Source: Variovorax sp. CF079
GTDB lineage: Bacteria; Pseudomonadota; Gammaproteobacteria; Burkholderiales; Burkholderiaceae_C
Length of the DNA stretch: 64,000 bases
Assembly: GCF_900101545.1 (NCBI RefSeq)
Contig: NZ_FMZU01000001.1
Location: forward strand, 408,076-472,075
Direction of reading: 5' to 3'
Shown: positions 8,574 through 20,800 of the stretch, in pieces
Layout of the letters: the number at the start of each line of letters is the position of its first letter
Numbering within the stretch: the first letter of the stretch is position 1
Notes under the pieces: generated by a model
What the model was told of the DNA's origin: nothing
What the model saw: only the letters and a program-made list of their open reading frames with translations
Databases searched by the model: none
Made by a program: the position numbers and the translations under genes

Positions 8574-9791
8574 TCAGGCCGGCTGCGGAACCGGGCGCGC
8601 GATCGCGCCTTCCTTGACCGGCAGGTTGACCAGCGCCGCGAACACGCCGAGCGCGATTGCGAGGTACCAGACGATGTCGTAGCTGCCGGTGCTGTCGTAG
8701 AGATAGCCGCCGAGCCAGACGCCGAGGAAGGAGCCGACCTGGTGGCTCAGGAACACGAAGCCGCCCAGCATCGACAGGTGCGCCACGCCGAAGATCTGGG
8801 CCACGATGCCGCTGGTCAGCGGCACGGTCGACAACCACAGGAAGCCCATCACGCTCGCGAACACGTACACCGTGAGCGGCGTGATCGGCGTCAGCAGGAA
8901 GATCGCGATCGCCGCCGCACGGCTGAAGTAGATGGCGGCCAGCAGCTTGCGCTTGGCCAGCCGGGCCCCGAGCGAGCCTGCGACGTAGGTGCCGAAGACA
9001 TTGAACAGGCCGACCAGCGCCAGCGCATAGCTCGCCACCTCGGGCGACAGCCCCTTGTCGCGCAGGTAGCTCGGCATGTGCACGCCGACGAACGCCAACT
9101 GGAAGCCGCAGACGAAATAGCCCGCCATCAGCAGCACGAAGCTCTGGTACTTGAAGGCCTCGTGCACCGCCTGCAGGATGGTCTGGTCGCGGTGCGCGAC
9201 GGCTGCGTGGCCGACACGCGGCTCGCGCAGGCCGAAAGCGAGCGGCACGATCAGGAGCACCATGAGCGCCAGCACCAGCAGGGCCGTGTGCCAGCCGAAG
9301 CCCGCGATCAGGTGGCCCTCGACCGGCACCATGAGGAACTGCCCGAAGGAGCCGGCCGCGGCGGCCACCCCCATGGCCCAGGAGCGCCGCTCCACCGGAA
9401 TCTGGCGGCCGATCACGCCGTAGATCACGGCGTAGGTGGTGCCAGCCTGCGCGGCGCCGATCAGCACGCCGGCCGTCAGCGCGAAGAGCAGCGGCGTGGG
9501 CGAGAGCGCCATGCCCGCGAGGCCCAGGGCGTAGAACACCGCGCCCATCACCAGCACGCGAAAGGCGCCCAGCTTGTCGGCCAGCATGCCGGCGAAGACG
9601 CCGATGACGCCCCAGGACAGGTTCTGGATCGCGATCGCGAGCGAGAAGCCTTGGCGCGACCAGCCCTGTTCCTGCGTGATCGGCTGCAGCCAGAGGCCGA
9701 AGCCGTGGCGGATGCCCATGGAGAGGGTGACGATCATGGCGCCGCAAAACAGGACTTGCTTGAGCGACAGCGGCTTGAGGGTGGAATTCAT
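8574..9791 (-). CDS. MFS transporter
   Basis: This is a 405-residue major facilitator with about 12 transmembrane segments and a cytoplasmic loop near residues 190-215. The N-terminal pattern (GIRHGFGLWLQPITQEQGWSR) and the A-loop GMLADKLGAFRV resemble monocarboxylate/oxalate-type carriers. The ATG at 9791 is preferred; a TTG six codons upstream is possible. Substrate is unknown. It heads a run of minus-strand genes and is divergent from parE. Confidence 0.85.
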   Translation of the reverse strand: MNSTLKPLSLKQVLFCGAMIVTLSMGIRHGFGLWLQPITQEQGWSRQGFSLAIAIQNLSWGVIGVFAGMLADKLGAFRVLVMGAVFYALGLAGMALSPTPLLFALTAGVLIGAAQAGTTYAVIYGVIGRQIPVERRSWAMGVAAAAGSFGQFLMVPVEGHLIAGFGWHTALLVLALMVLLIVPLAFGLREPRVGHAAVAHRDQTILQAVHEAFKYQSFVLLMAGYFVCGFQLAFVGVHMPSYLRDKGLSPEVASYALALVGLFNVFGTYVAGSLGARLAKRKLLAAIYFSRAAAIAIFLLTPITPLTVYVFASVMGFLWLSTVPLTSGIVAQIFGVAHLSMLGGFVFLSHQVGSFLGVWLGGYLYDSTGSYDIVWYLAIALGVFAALVNLPVKEGAIARPVPQPA

Positions 9792-9945
9792 TCCAGGCAA
9801 TGTATCCAAAGCCGGAGCAGCCGCATGGCACGGCGGCGACGGGGATTGTTGATATTTTCGGGCCGCGCTGATGCGGCGGCGGCATCAGAGGGCTTCTGTA
9901 TGTCCATACAGGGTTTTCGCCGGGCCACGCATACAATCCGCCCCC

Positions 9946-11922
<1,977 letters not shown>

Positions 11923-11970
11923 GCGCGTGACGCAGTAGGCGTTCGCGCCGAAAATGCGTCTCTGACCCCC

Positions 11971-12849
11971 ATGCGCACCCTTGGCCGTTTCCTCCCATTG
12001 CTGCTGGCCCTGCTGCTGTCGATGACGCAGCCGCTCGCGCACGCGGCCGACATCTTTGGCTACGTCGACGAGCGGGGCGTCGCGCATTTCGCGCCCGAAA
12101 AGCTCGACGAGCGCTACCAGCTGTTCTTCCGCGGCGGCCAGAGCTTCGACACGGCGGACGGCATCGGTCCGCTTTTGCGCGGACGCGCCGGCAAGGTCGA
12201 CGGCAAGGTGCCGCGCGCCTCGCAGACCCTGCTCGCGCTGTTCGAGGCCTCGCCCAGCTACAAGCCCGCGCAGGGAGCGTTGCGCGAAGCCGCCAGGCGC
12301 CATGCGATCGACTACGAACTGCTGCAGGCCCTGATCGCCACCGAGTCGGGCTTCGATGCGCAGGCCGTGTCGCCCAAGGGCGCGCTCGGCCTCATGCAAT
12401 TGATGCCGGCCACCGCGCAGCGCTACGGCGTGCAGGCCGACAAGCGCGGCTCGCTCGAGAAGAAGCTGTTCGACCCGCGCATCAACATCGCTGCCGGCTC
12501 GCGCTACCTGAGCGACCTGATCGAGATGTTCCCCGGCGACATCGAGCTCGCGCTTGCGGCCTACAACGCGGGCGAGGGCGCGGTGCAGCGCGCCGGCAAC
12601 AAGATACCGAACTACCGCGAGACACAGAACTACGTGAAAACGGTGCTGCAGCTCTACGCCTATCTCAAGCCTTCGGCGGCCGCAGGCCGCGGCGGCAAGG
12701 CGCCGGGGCGCGTGCGCATGGAACTTGCGCCGCCGCGCGGCGGTGCGCTGGGCCGCGGCAACATGCCGCCGGATTCGCGGGGCGTGCCCGCGATGCCTTC
12801 GCTGCCCGAGCCGCCGCAGGGGCTGCGGCTCGATCCCGCCCTGTCCTGA
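11971..12849 (+). CDS. Lytic transglycosylase, SLT type
   Basis: This periplasmic enzyme cleaves peptidoglycan to 1,6-anhydromuropeptides. The 292-residue protein has a signal peptide (to about residue 28), a short DUF4124-like segment (DIFGYVDERGVAHFA), then the SLT domain. The catalytic Glu is at about 125 in IATESGFDAQA, followed by SPKGALGLMQLMPATA and a later AAYNAGEGAV. The Pro/Gly-rich tail is likely disordered. It lies between parE and parC on the same strand, about 50 bases after parE. Confidence 0.92.
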   Translation: MRTLGRFLPLLLALLLSMTQPLAHAADIFGYVDERGVAHFAPEKLDERYQLFFRGGQSFDTADGIGPLLRGRAGKVDGKVPRASQTLLALFEASPSYKPAQGALREAARRHAIDYELLQALIATESGFDAQAVSPKGALGLMQLMPATAQRYGVQADKRGSLEKKLFDPRINIAAGSRYLSDLIEMFPGDIELALAAYNAGEGAVQRAGNKIPNYRETQNYVKTVLQLYAYLKPSAAAGRGGKAPGRVRMELAPPRGGALGRGNMPPDSRGVPAMPSLPEPPQGLRLDPALS

Positions 12850-12855
12850 AGCTCG

Positions 12856-13962
12856 ATGCAGCGCCGAAACTTCGTTCTCGCCACCGCGCTGGCCGCCACG
12901 ACCGGTGCGGCGCGCGCGCAGCACCATCTGCCCGTGGCCCCGTCCTCGGCCGAACCCTACGCCAGGCTGCAGGGCGGCGTGCCGCACCACATGACGCCGG
13001 AGCAAGAGGCACAGCGCGTCACCGACAGCCCGGCGCCGGCCGGCGCGCCGGGCCGCTGGGTGCCGCGCGCGGCCCTGCCGATCCCGCGCAGCGAGATGGC
13101 CTGGGCCACGGCCGCGCAAGGCCGCATGCACGTGGTCGGGGGCTACGGCGAAGGCGCGGTCAACCGCGACTACCACCACATCTACGATCCGGCCGCCGAC
13201 CGCTGGCTCGACGGCGCGCCGCTGCCGCGCGGCGCCAACCACGTCGCGGTGGCGGCCGAGGGCGGGCGCGTCTATGCCCTCGGGGGCTTCGTCGAGCAGA
13301 ACCGGAGCTCGGACGCCAACGCCTACGTCTATGAGATCGCGGCCAACCGCTGGACCGCCATCGCGCCGCTGCCGCGCCCGCGAGGCGCCGCGGCCGCTGT
13401 GGTGCAGGGTGGCGCCATCCACCTGATCGGCGGCGCGTCCGAGCCCGCGGCCGAACGCGCCAGCGTGGGCTGGCACGAGGTCTACGACCCCCAGGCCGAC
13501 CGCTGGTCCTCGCGCAAACCGCTGCCCGGCGCGCGCGACCATGTGGGCTGCATTGCGCACAACGGCCAGATCCACGTGATCGGCGGGCGCTTCAACACCT
13601 TCGAATACAACACCGAACTGCACCACGTCTACCTGCCGGCGCGCGACACCTGGGAGTTGCGCGCGCCGCTGCCCACCGCGCGCTCGGGCCATGGCCTGGT
13701 GGTCTATCGCGGCCGCCTCTATGCCATGGGCGGCGAGGGCGGCTTCCTGGCCGGCGGCGTGCCGCGCCTGGCCAGGGTCTTCGGCCAGATGGAAAGCTAC
13801 GATCCGGTGGCCGACAGCTGGCAGCGCCATGCGCCCATGCCCACGCCGCGCCATGCGGTGGGCGCGGCCGTGATCGGCGACTGGATCTACGTCGCGGGCG
13901 GCGGCGCGGTGCTGGGCGGCAGCGTGCAATCGGCGGTGCACGAGGCATTCACACTGGGCTGA
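12856..13962 (+). CDS. Exported Kelch-repeat protein
   Basis: This 368-residue protein starts six bases after the transglycosylase stop. It begins MQRRNFVLATALAATT, a signal peptide with a paired Arg that may be Tat-type. The rest contains about five to six Kelch blades, each with a Gly-Gly pair and a spaced Tyr/Trp (for example VVGGYGEG, ALGGFVEQ, LIGGASEP, VIGGRFNT). Kelch propellers bind proteins or sugars; the ligand is unknown. Confidence 0.85.
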   Translation: MQRRNFVLATALAATTGAARAQHHLPVAPSSAEPYARLQGGVPHHMTPEQEAQRVTDSPAPAGAPGRWVPRAALPIPRSEMAWATAAQGRMHVVGGYGEGAVNRDYHHIYDPAADRWLDGAPLPRGANHVAVAAEGGRVYALGGFVEQNRSSDANAYVYEIAANRWTAIAPLPRPRGAAAAVVQGGAIHLIGGASEPAAERASVGWHEVYDPQADRWSSRKPLPGARDHVGCIAHNGQIHVIGGRFNTFEYNTELHHVYLPARDTWELRAPLPTARSGHGLVVYRGRLYAMGGEGGFLAGGVPRLARVFGQMESYDPVADSWQRHAPMPTPRHAVGAAVIGDWIYVAGGGAVLGGSVQSAVHEAFTLG

Positions 13963-14013
13963 GCGCGCTCGCGCGCGACGGCCTGCAACTCTTTTTTCTT
14001 CTCTCTTTTCTTC

Positions 14014-16404
14014 ATGGACTCCCAACCCCCGCTCGATCTCCTAGGCCCTGCCGACGAAGGCGACAACGCCCTCACGCTGGCCGACTACGCGCAGACCGCC
14101 TACCTCGAATACGCGCTCAGCGTGGTCAAGGGCCGCGCGCTGCCCGACGTCAGCGACGGCCAGAAGCCGGTGCAGCGGCGCATTCTTTATTCGATGTCGC
14201 GCATGGGCCTGGGCTTCGGCGGCGCCAACGGCACTGTCGGTGCCAAGCCGGTCAAGAGCGCGCGCGTGGTCGGCGACGTGCTGGGCCGCTTCCATCCGCA
14301 CAGCGACCAGGCCGCCTACGACGCGCTGGTGCGCATGGCGCAGGATTTCTCGCAGCGCTATCCGCTGGTCGACGGCCAGGGCAACTTCGGCAGCCGCGAC
14401 GGCGACGGCGCCGCGGCGATGCGCTACACGGAGGCGCGGCTGGCGCGCATCACCAGCCTGCTGCTCGACGAGATCGACGAGGGCACGGTCGATTTCATCC
14501 CCAACTACGACGGCTCGACCGAGGAGCCGCGCCTGCTGCCCGCGCGGCTGCCCTTCACGCTGCTCAACGGCGCGAGCGGCATCGCGGTCGGCCTGGCCAC
14601 CGAGATCCCGAGCCACAACCTGCGCGAGATCGCAGACGCCTGCGTGGCGCTGATCAAGTCGAACGGCAAGCTCAGCGAGGAAGAGCTGTTCGCGCTGGTG
14701 CCCGGCCCCGACTATCCGGGCGGCGCGCAGATCATCAGCGGCGCGGCCGACATCGCCGAGGCCTATCGCACCGGCCGCGGCTCGCTCAAGGTGCGCGCGC
14801 GCTGGAAGATCGAGGAGCTCGCACGCGGCCAGTGGCAGCTGGTGGTCAACGAGTTGCCGCCGGGCGTGAGTACGCAGAAGGTGCTGGAAGAGATCGAGGA
14901 GCTCACCAATCCCAAGATCCGTGCCGGCAAGAAGGCGCTCACGGCCGAGCAGACGCAGCTGAAGGCGGCCGTGCTCTCGGTGCTCGACGTGGTGCGCGAC
15001 GAGTCGAGCAAGGATGCGGCCGTGCGCCTGGTGTTCGAGCCCAAGACCTCGCGCATCAGCCAGGAGGAGTTCATCACCACGCTGCTGGCGCAGACCTCGC
15101 TCGAAAGCTCCTCGCCGATCAATCTCACGATGGTCGGCATCGACGGCAAGCCGACGCAGAAGTCGCTGCGCCAGATGCTCAACGAGTGGATCGCCTTCCG
15201 CGAGATCACGGTCGAGAAGCGCTCGCGCCATCGCCTGGGCAAGGTGCAGGACCGCATCCACATCCTCGAAGGCCGGCAGCTGGTGCTGCTCAACATCGAC
15301 GAGGTGATCGCGATCATCCGTGCGGCCGAGGATCCGAAAGCGGCGCTGATCGCGCGCTTCGATTTGAGCGAGCGGCAGGCCGAGGACATCCTCGAGATCC
15401 GCCTGCGCCAATTGGCGCGGCTGGAGGCCATCAAGATCGAGCAGGAGCTCAAGGGCCTGCGCGAGGAGCAGAAGAAGCTCGAGGACATCCTCGCGAGCCC
15501 GGCGGCGCTGCGCCGCCTGCTGGTGAAGGAGATCGAGCAGGACGCGAAGAGCTTCGAGGACCCGCGCCGCACGCTGATCCAGGCCGAGAAGCGCGCCGTC
15601 GCCGAAGTGCGCGTGGTCGACGAGCCGGTGACGGTGATCGTCTCTCAGAAGGGCTGGGTCCGCACGCAGAAGGGCTGGGCCAGCGAGCGCGCCGCGGGTG
15701 CGGCCGCACCCGAGTACAGCTTCAAGTCCGGCGATGCGCTCTACGGCGCCTTCGAGTGCCGTTCGGTCGACACCTTGCTGGTCTTCGGCACCGCCAAGGA
15801 CAAGACCGTGCGCGTCTACACCGTGCCCGTGGCCTCGCTGCCGGGCGGGCGCGGCGACGGCCAGCCGGTCACGACGCTGATCGATCTCGACAGCGGCACG
15901 CACGTGGCGCACTACTTCGCGGGACCGCCCGGGGCGGCGCTGCTGCTCGCCAACACGGGCGGCTACGGCTTCATCGCCTCGGTCGAGAACATGATGTCGC
16001 GCCAGCGCGGCGGCAAGGCCTTCGTCGACGTGGGCGAGGGCGAGCAGCTCACCCGGCCCTCGCTGGTCGGCGGCGCGAGCGGTGCCGAGCCGATGCCGCC
16101 GGCGACGCACGTGGCCTGCGCCTCGACGGGCGGACGCATCCTGACCTTCGAGATCCTCGAGATGAAGGCGCTGCCCAAGGGCGGCCGCGGGCTCATGCTG
16201 ATCGACCTCGACGCCAAGGACACGCTCGCCGGCGCCGCGGCCTACACGCGCAGCGTGAAGATCGAAGGTATCGGCCGCGGCGGCAAGGAACGCGAGGAGA
16301 CGCTGGAGATCCGCACGCTCAACAACGCTCGCGCCAGCCGCGCGCGCAAGGGCAAGGCGGCCGATCTCGGCTTCAAGCCGACGAGCATCGTGCGGGTGCT
16401 CTGA
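14014..16404 (+). CDS. parC: DNA topoisomerase IV subunit A
   Basis: This is the DNA-cleaving subunit of topoisomerase IV. The 796-residue protein starts with a short leader, then the winged-helix/tower core with the catalytic Tyr near residue 138 ([11 protein letters not shown]). The quinolone-resistance region is [24 protein letters not shown]. The C-terminal half carries the beta-pinwheel DNA-wrapping domain. The pairing with parE 2 kb upstream supports ParC rather than GyrA. Confidence 0.95.
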   Translation: MDSQPPLDLLGPADEGDNALTLADYAQTAYLEYALSVVKGRALPDVSDGQKPVQRRILYSMSRMGLGFGGANGTVGAKPVKSARVVGDVLGRFHPHSDQAAYDALVRMAQDFSQRYPLVDGQGNFGSRDGDGAAAMRYTEARLARITSLLLDEIDEGTVDFIPNYDGSTEEPRLLPARLPFTLLNGASGIAVGLATEIPSHNLREIADACVALIKSNGKLSEEELFALVPGPDYPGGAQIISGAADIAEAYRTGRGSLKVRARWKIEELARGQWQLVVNELPPGVSTQKVLEEIEELTNPKIRAGKKALTAEQTQLKAAVLSVLDVVRDESSKDAAVRLVFEPKTSRISQEEFITTLLAQTSLESSSPINLTMVGIDGKPTQKSLRQMLNEWIAFREITVEKRSRHRLGKVQDRIHILEGRQLVLLNIDEVIAIIRAAEDPKAALIARFDLSERQAEDILEIRLRQLARLEAIKIEQELKGLREEQKKLEDILASPAALRRLLVKEIEQDAKSFEDPRRTLIQAEKRAVAEVRVVDEPVTVIVSQKGWVRTQKGWASERAAGAAAPEYSFKSGDALYGAFECRSVDTLLVFGTAKDKTVRVYTVPVASLPGGRGDGQPVTTLIDLDSGTHVAHYFAGPPGAALLLANTGGYGFIASVENMMSRQRGGKAFVDVGEGEQLTRPSLVGGASGAEPMPPATHVACASTGGRILTFEILEMKALPKGGRGLMLIDLDAKDTLAGAAAYTRSVKIEGIGRGGKEREETLEIRTLNNARASRARKGKAADLGFKPTSIVRVL

Positions 16405-16406
16405 GC

Positions 16407-16592
16407 ATGGAATTCGGCGCCCTCGGCATCTTCGTTCTCGTCATCAGCTGCGCCTGCAGCTTCCTGCTCGCGCGCTGGCTCGGCAAGCGCCGGCGCGATG
16501 CGCGCCGGGAGCGGGAGCGGCGCGCGGCGGAGGCGGGCCAGAGCCGGCAGGTGCGGCGCGCGAGAGAGCGGGCCAACAACCGTTCGGGCTGA
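16407..16592 (+). CDS. 61-residue membrane-anchored basic protein
   Basis: It starts two bases after the parC stop. One N-terminal helix (residues 4-22) is followed by a strongly basic, Arg-rich tail of about 38 residues. Such proteins may sit at the membrane with a cytoplasmic nucleic-acid-binding tail, but nothing definite can be said. Its last codons (Arg-Ser-Gly-stop) lie within a REP-like element, so the natural C-terminus may have been altered by that insertion. Confidence 0.6.
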   Translation: MEFGALGIFVLVISCACSFLLARWLGKRRRDARRERERRAAEAGQSRQVRRARERANNRSG

Positions 16593-16672
16593 GCTTGTCG
16601 ATGCCTGGTACCGGCTTCGACCTTCGACCGGCTCAGGACAGGCCGAGCTCAAAGCACGAACGGTTTGGGATG
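16577..16672. repeat. REP-like inverted repeat pair
   Basis: Two related elements face each other. The left arm is ACCGTTCGGGCTGAGCTTGT and onward. The right arm, on the opposite strand, starts ACCGTTCGTGCTTTGAGCTC and later has CTGAGCCGGTCGAAGG. The central part (TTCGACCTTCGACCGG) is Cys-free filler rich in TTCGAC. The CTGAGC/TCGA words resemble a repeat I remember as common in Burkholderiales genomes. It overlaps the stop of the 61-residue gene and ends beside the converging MBL-fold gene. Confidence 0.6.
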
Positions 16673-16676
16673 GGGC

Positions 16677-17771
16677 CTACCTCAGGCTTTCCCACCAGCG
16701 CACGTTCGTGCGCGGCCGTCCCACCGTCAGCACCTCGCCGATCTCCGGCGTCGCAAGCTCGATCTTCTTCGCCTGCGAGAGGTCGGCAATGCGGTCCAGC
16801 GGGTCGCGCCAGGTGTGGAAGGCCAGGTCGAAGGTGCTGTTGTGCACCACGTAGAGCATCTTGCCGCGCAGGTCCTGGAAGGCCTGCACGCTCTGTTCGG
16901 GCGTCATGTGCACCGAAGGCCAGTAGCTGTCGTAGGCGCCGTTTTCCATCAAGGCCAGGTCGAAGCCGCCGAAGCGCTCGCCGATCTGCCTGAAGCCGGG
17001 GAAGTAGCCCGAGTCGCCGCTGTAGAAGATGCGCTCGCCGCCGCTCTGGATGACCCAGGAGGCCCACAGCGTCTTGTTGCGGTCGTTCAGCGTGCGGCCC
17101 GAGAAATGCTGCGCCGGCGTCGCCGTGAGGCCGACGCCGTCGTGCTCCGCGGCCTGCCACCAGTCGAACTCGGCCACGCGCTCGGCCGGCACGCCCATCT
17201 CGATCACGCGAGCGCGCACGCCCAGTGGCACGAAATAGCGCTGCACGCGCTGCGCCAGGTACTCGATGGTCGCCACGTCGAGGTGGTCGTAGTGGTCGTG
17301 CGAGAGGATCAGCCCCTCGATCGGCGGCAGCTGCTCGAGCGTGAGCGGCGGCTGGTGGAAGCGCCGGGGCCCGATCCACTGGAAGGGCGAACTGCGCTCG
17401 CTGAACACCGGGTCGATCAGCCAGTACTTGCCGCGCAGCTTGAGCAGGTGGGAGGAGTGGCCGAGGCGGATCACATGTGTGCCCTGCGGATCCAGGGCGT
17501 CGAGTTGCGCGGTGGTGACGGCGCGCACGGGAATCGGGTCGACCGGCACGGTGCCGTTCTTGGTGCCCGCGATGAAGCGCGACCAGATCTTCCAGGGGCT
17601 CGCGGAGGGCAGGGCCTGCGGATTCGGCGGATTCTGAAAGCTGCAGCCATTGAACTGCGGCGATGCCGCATAGGGCGTTTCGCAGGCGCCGGTGGAGGTG
17701 CTGGCGCAAGCGGCCATGAGGCCGCAGGCCGCGGCCAGGAGAAGGCTTCTGCAGAGGGTGTCGGCTGTCAT
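16677..17771 (-). CDS. MBL-fold lipoprotein hydrolase (UlaG/NAPE-PLD-like)
   Basis: This 364-residue protein has a signal peptide and a lipobox-like AAC, so it is probably an envelope-anchored metallo-hydrolase. The metal motif is LSHDHYDHLD, after the lead strand HVIRLGHSSHLLKL. Further ligands are likely in TPAQHFSGR and YSGDSGYFPG. This arrangement matches the Lactamase_B_2 group, which includes N-acyl-phosphatidylethanolamine phospholipase D and RomA-type proteins. It is divergent from the patatin gene, which also suggests lipid chemistry, but that is inference. Confidence 0.85.
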   Translation of the reverse strand: MTADTLCRSLLLAAACGLMAACASTSTGACETPYAASPQFNGCSFQNPPNPQALPSASPWKIWSRFIAGTKNGTVPVDPIPVRAVTTAQLDALDPQGTHVIRLGHSSHLLKLRGKYWLIDPVFSERSSPFQWIGPRRFHQPPLTLEQLPPIEGLILSHDHYDHLDVATIEYLAQRVQRYFVPLGVRARVIEMGVPAERVAEFDWWQAAEHDGVGLTATPAQHFSGRTLNDRNKTLWASWVIQSGGERIFYSGDSGYFPGFRQIGERFGGFDLALMENGAYDSYWPSVHMTPEQSVQAFQDLRGKMLYVVHNSTFDLAFHTWRDPLDRIADLSQAKKIELATPEIGEVLTVGRPRTNVRWWESLR

Positions 17772-17876
17772 CGCCGCGAGCTTAACCAAATGACTTGCAT
17801 TCCGGCATAGACCATTTGCGGCATTGATACCCCTCGCCAAGCGTGAAATATTCCACGCGGAACGACGAGGAGCCGC

Positions 17877-20800
17877 ATGGACGACACCATCCAAGAGCTG
17901 GTGGCAACGCGCCGCAAGGCGCTGGCGGGCGTCGACGACGGCCGCAGGCCCTGGGGCCTGGCCCTGTCGGGCGGCGGCATCCGCAGCGCCACCTTCTGCC
18001 TGGGACTGATGAAGGCGCTGGCCGCGCGCCGGCAACTGCTCAAGTTCGACCTGGTCTCGACCGTCTCGGGCGGCGGCTACATCGGCGCCACCCTGGGCCG
18101 GCTCTGTACCGAAGCGAAATCGGCCGACGAGGTGCGCGACATCGAGCGCGCGCTCGGCGACGTCGATCGCGCGCGCTTCGGCTGGTGGCTGCGCAGCAAC
18201 GGCCGCTACCTCATTCCGGGCGGGCTGCGCGACACGCTGTTCGCCAGCGCGCTCTACCTGCGCAACCTGCTGGGCACGCATATCGAGATCGCGATCGCCG
18301 CGGGCCTGATCGGCATGGTGCTGGCCGCCATCAACCTGCTGCTGTGGGACACGGTGTTCCGTGCCGTGGACCTCAACAGCCTGCCCTCGGACGCGCAGGC
18401 CGGCGTGACCGATCTCGCAAGCGTGCAGTCGGTGCGCCTGCTGGTGCAATGGTCGACGCAGTGGCCCACGCTGTGGTTCACGCTGGTCGGTCCCTTCATC
18501 GCATCGGTGGTGCTGGCCTGCGCCTACTGGTCGGTGCGCGACAAGCCGTCCACCTCGTCGGTGCTGCTGCAGGTGGCGATGTGGTGCGCGCTCGGCGCCG
18601 GCGCCTGCTGGATCGGGCCGCGGCTGGTGCGGCACTACAGCGGGCCGCTCTGGCTCGCGCCCACCTTCGTGGCCTTCGCGCTGTGCTGGGTGGTCGCGCT
18701 GCTGTGGGTGCTGTGGCGCAGCAGCAAGCGCACGCCGGCGCAGCTGCGCAACGAACTGACGGAGGGGCTCGCCGCGGTGATCAACTCGGCATTGCTGATC
18801 GTGATGCTGGGCCTGCTCGACCGCAGCGCCTGGTGGCTCGCGGCCGAAACCCAGCGGGAGCGTGCTTCCTACGGCGCGGCGCTGCTGATCGTGGCAGCGG
18901 CGCTGCGCGGCGTGCTGCCGATGCTGTTGTCGCAGAAGCGCCAGGCGCCCGGCATCGGCAAGACGCTGATGCTGACGCTCGCCAGCCTGTTCGGCCTGCT
19001 GCTGGCCTTCTGCCTCGCGGCCTGGTGGGTCGGCGTGGTCTATTCGGTGGTGCTGCTGCCGGTGTTCACGCCCGAGGGGCTGGACTTCTCGCGCGGCTGG
19101 GTCTGGCTCGGCACCATCGCCGTGATCGTCGGCAGCTATGCGCTGGTCACCGGACGCAACTTCGGCTTTCTCAACGTCTCCTCGCTGCACATGTTCTACA
19201 AGGCGCGCATCGTGCGCGGCTACCTCGGTGCCGCCAACGCCAAGCGCCTGGGCGCCAGCCCGACGGACGCGGTCTCGGGCCTCGAGCCGCCGCGGGTGCC
19301 GGTCGGCGAGGTCGATGCGCGCGACGACATCTCGCAGCTTCGCTATGCGCCGCACCTGCATGGCGGACCGGTGCACCTGGCCAACGTCTGCATCAACCAG
19401 ACGCACGACCCCAAGCAGCGCCTGTTCAACCGCGACCGCAAGAGCCAGCCGCTCACGATCGGCCCGCTGGGCTGGATGCAGGCCGGCGGCGCCAACTGGG
19501 CGCAGGCGCATGGCGACGGCGCGCTCACGCTTGGCGCATGGACGGCGATCTCGGGCGCGGCCTTCGCGCCCGGGCTCGGCCGGCTCACCAAGCGCGGCAT
19601 CGCGGCGCTGTCGGTGTTCGCGGGCCTCAGGCTCGGCTACTGGTGGAACAGCGCCGAAGCCGGCATCGTGCAGCGCGGCGCCGCCGTGCATGCCAGCCCG
19701 CTCCTGATGAAGACGCGCTTCATGCTGCTCGAATGCTTCGGCGCCTTTCCCGGCAGCAGCTCGGCCAACTGGTACCTGAGCGACGGCGGCCATTTCGAGA
19801 ACACTGGCGCCTACGCGCTGCTGCGGCAGCAGGCCTCGCTGATCGTGATCGCGGATTGCGGCGCCGATCCGGAGTACCGCTTCTGCGACCTCGAGATCCT
19901 GATTCGGCGCGCCCGCATCGACCTCAACGCCGAGATCACCTTCATGAAGCCGCGGCCCGGCGCCGACTGGGCGCACCTGGGCGCCTTCGGCTCGCTCAAC
20001 GATCTTGCCTCGCCCCACAGCCAGGCCTGCCTGGCGCTGGCGCAGGTGCGCTATGCGAGCGGCGCGACGGGGCAGATCGTGCTGGTCAAGCCCAACGTCT
20101 CGGCGGCGCTGCCGGTCGACCTGGTGAATTTCAAGGCTGCCAATCCGCTCTTTCCGCAGCAGCCGACCACCGACCAGTTCTTCGACGAGGCCCAATGGGA
20201 GAGCTACTTCCGGCTCGGCGCCGAGATCGGCTCGCGCCTCGAAGGCGAGATGCTCGACCAGGTGGCGATGGGCGCGCCCGGGCTCTTCGTGCCCGACGAC
20301 GGCCAGGCGCAGCCGGCGGCGCGTGCGGCTGACGCCGACAGCGACGACAAGGACGGCGCCGCCGCACCCACGGCCGGCGCGATGAGCCGGCTGCAGGCCC
20401 GCGTGATGAAGGCCGGCGCCGTGACCGCATCGGTCGGGCTCGGCACGGCCGCCACCTTCGGCGTCGCGGCCTGGCAGGGCATCGACAGCTGGCGCGTGCA
20501 GCGTGCCGAGACGCAGAAGGCCGAGAACAGCGCGTTCAAGGACCTCACCGAACTCTGGGCCCGCCTGCGCGCCGGCGCCGCCACGACCAGCGAAGCGCCG
20601 GCGCTGCTGGCCGCCGAGCTGCTGCGCACCGGCGATCTGCTGTGCCGCGACGGCAGCGAGAACTTCATGGCGAAGTTCCGGCTCTCGGTGCGCATCGTCG
20701 ACGATGCCAAACAGGCCTGCACCAACGAAGCGCCCGAGCAGCGCACGCCGGCCTGCGCGCGTCTGCTCGACCCCGGCAACGGCATCGACTGCCTGCAGCC

